From the NCBI GenBank assembly GCA_046160725.1, contig JBJXHB010000067.1:1-8662 (forward strand): DNA of 8,662 nucleotides, in the 5' to 3' direction. This DNA is from JBJXHB01 sp046160725. GTDB taxonomy: Bacteria > Pseudomonadota > Gammaproteobacteria > Burkholderiales > Burkholderiaceae_C. Shown in pieces: positions 7,445-8,662 of the stretch; positions within the stretch are counted from its first letter, which is position 1, and each line of letters starts with the position of its first letter. Position numbers and translations under genes: made by a program. The notes beneath the pieces were generated by a model. It was not told the DNA's origin. It did no database searches and saw only the letters and a program-made list of their open reading frames with translations.

Positions 7445-7963
7445 ATGATGTCCCTTACCAAGAATTTGTCGCTGGCGTTGGCCGGGTTGGTGTTGGCAGC
7501 TGCCGCCCAGGCTCAGGAGCTGAAGATCGGCTATGTCAACAGCGAGCGCGTGCTGCGCGAGTCGACACCGGCCAAGACCGCGCTGACTCGCATGGAGTCC
7601 GACTTCGCCAAACGCCAGAAGGAGCTGACCGATCAGGCTGCCAGGCTCAAGACGGCGGCCGAGAAGCTCGACAAGGATGCGCCGACGCTGGCGGAGGCAG
7701 AGCGCAATCGCCGCCAGCGCGACCTGATCGAACAGGACCGCGACCTGCAGCGCAAACAGCGGGAGTTCCAGGAAGACCTGAACCAACGCCGCAATGAAGA
7801 GACCGCGGCGTTGGTCGAGCGGGCCAATCGGGTGATCAAGCAGATCTTCGACGGCGAGAAGTACGACCTGATCCTCCAGGATGTGGTCTTCGCCGGTCCT
7901 CGCGTGGACATCACCGATAAGGTCATCCGCGCGCTCAACGCGGCCCAGCCGGCCGCGAAGTAA
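7445..7963 (+). CDS. skp: Periplasmic OmpH/Skp-family chaperone
   Basis: Skp is a trimeric periplasmic chaperone that holds unfolded outer-membrane proteins and delivers them to BAM. The 172-residue product has a typical signal peptide, MMSLTKNLSLALAGLVLAAA, with likely cleavage after AQA (residue 23). The mature protein starts QELKIGYVNSERVL, the first strand of the trimer body. Residues about 40-125 are highly charged and rich in Lys, Arg, Glu and Gln, as expected for the long helical coiled-coil arms. The C-terminus, with YDLILQDVVFAGPRVDITDKVI, returns to the body domain. The family is diverse in sequence, so the assignment rests on architecture, conserved ends and position right after bamA. 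The start is ambiguous between tandem ATG codons at 7445 and 7448. It lies two bases after the bamA stop without a clear Shine-Dalgarno sequence, so termination-reinitiation is likely. Confidence 0.94.
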   Translation: MMSLTKNLSLALAGLVLAAAAQAQELKIGYVNSERVLRESTPAKTALTRMESDFAKRQKELTDQAARLKTAAEKLDKDAPTLAEAERNRRQRDLIEQDRDLQRKQREFQEDLNQRRNEETAALVERANRVIKQIFDGEKYDLILQDVVFAGPRVDITDKVIRALNAAQPAAK

Positions 7964-7980
7964 GGCGCACCGCCAGCGCC
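7964..7980 (+). repeat. Short GC-rich inverted repeat between skp and lpxD
   Basis: GGCGC at 7964-7968 and GCGCC at 7976-7980 are perfect complements around a seven-base loop. It starts directly after the skp stop codon and ends seven bases before the lpxD ATG. No T-run follows, so it is not an intrinsic terminator. It could fold in mRNA and affect lpxD translation or simply reflect base composition. Confidence 0.4.
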
Positions 7981-7987
7981 GCCCCGC

Positions 7988-8662
7988 ATGACGACGCTGG
8001 GCGATATCGTCGCAGCCTTGGGCGGCGAGTTGGTTGGTGATGCGTCGTTGCCGATTCTGCGTCTGGCGCCGCTGGACACCGCGGACCCATCGGCACTGTC
8101 GTTTCTTCACCAGCCGCGCTACCTGCTCCAGCTTGGCGCGACCCGTGCCGGCGCCGTCATCGTGGCGCCACCGCATCGTGAGGCCGCAGCGGCGCGTGGC
8201 GCGGCCATCGTCACCGATCAGCCTTACCTCTACTTTGCGCGACTGACGCAATGGTGGGCGGCACGCCACCGGCGGCGCCCCTCCCCTGGGGTCCATGCCA
8301 TGGCTTCGGTTGAAGAAGGCGCGCGGGTCCACGCCAGTGCCTCGGTGGCGGCGTTTGCCGTCATTGAGTCCGGTGCCGTCATCGGCCCGGATGCGGTGGT
8401 CGGCGCCCACGTCTTCGTCGGGGCCGACGCGCGCATCGGTAGCCAAACGCGCCTGGCGGCGCACGTGGTGCTGGCTGAAGGCTGCAGCATTGGCAAACGG
8501 GGCATCGTCCATGGCGGCGCGGTGCTGGGCGCTGACGGTTTTGGTTTCGCACCGGTCGAAGGACGCTGGGAGAAGATCGAGCAACTGGGCGCTGTGGTCA
8601 TCGGCGACGACGTCGAGATCGGCGCCAAAACCTGCATCGACCGCGGCGCGCTGGACGACACG
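7988..8662 (+). CDS. lpxD: UDP-3-O-acylglucosamine N-acyltransferase, 5' part only
   Basis: LpxD transfers a hydroxyacyl chain from acyl-ACP to the 2-amino group of UDP-3-O-acyl-glucosamine, the third step of lipid A synthesis in the cytoplasm. The window holds the first 225 codons; the frame is open to the edge. The N-terminal uridine-binding domain spans roughly 1-100, with LSFLHQPRYLLQL (38-50) matching the family's conserved Phe/Tyr region. From about 100 on there are left-handed beta-helix hexapeptide repeats, for example VIGPDAVVGA and IGKRGIV. The highly conserved GADGFGFAP is at 181-189, and IGDDVEIGAKTCIDRGALDD (205-224) ends the visible part. The catalytic His (E. coli His239) would be encoded just past the edge. 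The ATG at 7988 is the only usable start after the skp stop, which is in the same frame. There is no Shine-Dalgarno sequence. Downstream fabZ, lpxA and lpxB would be expected. Confidence 0.96.
   Translation, partial: MTTLGDIVAALGGELVGDASLPILRLAPLDTADPSALSFLHQPRYLLQLGATRAGAVIVAPPHREAAAARGAAIVTDQPYLYFARLTQWWAARHRRRPSPGVHAMASVEEGARVHASASVAAFAVIESGAVIGPDAVVGAHVFVGADARIGSQTRLAAHVVLAEGCSIGKRGIVHGGAVLGADGFGFAPVEGRWEKIEQLGAVVIGDDVEIGAKTCIDRGALDDT

Noticed and set aside
7157..8584. 475-codon - strand open frame opposite the bamA end, skp and lpxD
   Set aside because: It is another register shadow across three well-identified + strand genes and has no recognisable domains.
1..8662. A previously undescribed system, mobile element, defence island or CRISPR array
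   Set aside because: Every stretch is accounted for by nine conserved housekeeping genes in their usual order. Gaps are 30 bases or less, and no direct repeats, integrase, transposase or foreign-looking composition is visible.

Overview
This window is a GC-rich stretch of core chromosome from a betaproteobacterium, most likely of the order Burkholderiales. The evidence is the gene order, the protein sequences (an HEWGH RseP active site and a BamA ending in phenylalanine) and a codon usage that almost excludes TTA, CTA and TCA. It holds nine genes, all on the + strand: pyrH (3' end only), frr, uppS, cdsA, dxr, rseP, bamA, skp and lpxD (5' part only). I see no tRNA, rRNA, insertion sequence, CRISPR array, prophage gene or other sign of horizontal transfer.

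Layout: 1-379 is the end of UMP kinase and 389-949 is ribosome recycling factor. 980-1726 is undecaprenyl diphosphate synthase, 1732-2568 CDP-diacylglycerol synthase and 2579-3769 DXP reductoisomerase. 3766-5136 is the site-2 protease RseP, 5145-7442 the outer-membrane assembly factor BamA and 7445-7963 the periplasmic chaperone Skp/OmpH. LpxD begins at 7988 and runs off the end. Junctions are very tight: one 4-base overlap (dxr/rseP) and gaps of 2 to 30 bases elsewhere. No intergenic stretch is long enough for an ordinary promoter and no intrinsic terminator is visible. The block therefore looks like one polycistronic unit with extensive translational coupling, although promoters inside coding regions cannot be excluded.

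The genes fit together as a growth and envelope module. PyrH and RRF serve nucleotide supply and translation. Dxr makes the MEP-pathway intermediate that leads to IPP, and UppS turns IPP and FPP into the C55 lipid carrier for peptidoglycan and O-antigen. CdsA makes the phospholipid precursor CDP-diacylglycerol. RseP handles regulated intramembrane proteolysis in the sigma-E envelope stress response, BamA and Skp fold outer-membrane proteins, and LpxD starts the lipid A acylation steps that would continue beyond the window.

I did not find a novel system here. The most notable oddity is in BamA: the nearly invariant loop-6 VRGF motif reads VRVF (Gly to Val at residue 657), which one base change would explain. 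Lesser points are the TTG start of uppS, a Val beside the conserved GGE of UppS, several genes without a visible Shine-Dalgarno sequence, and a small hairpin just ahead of lpxD.
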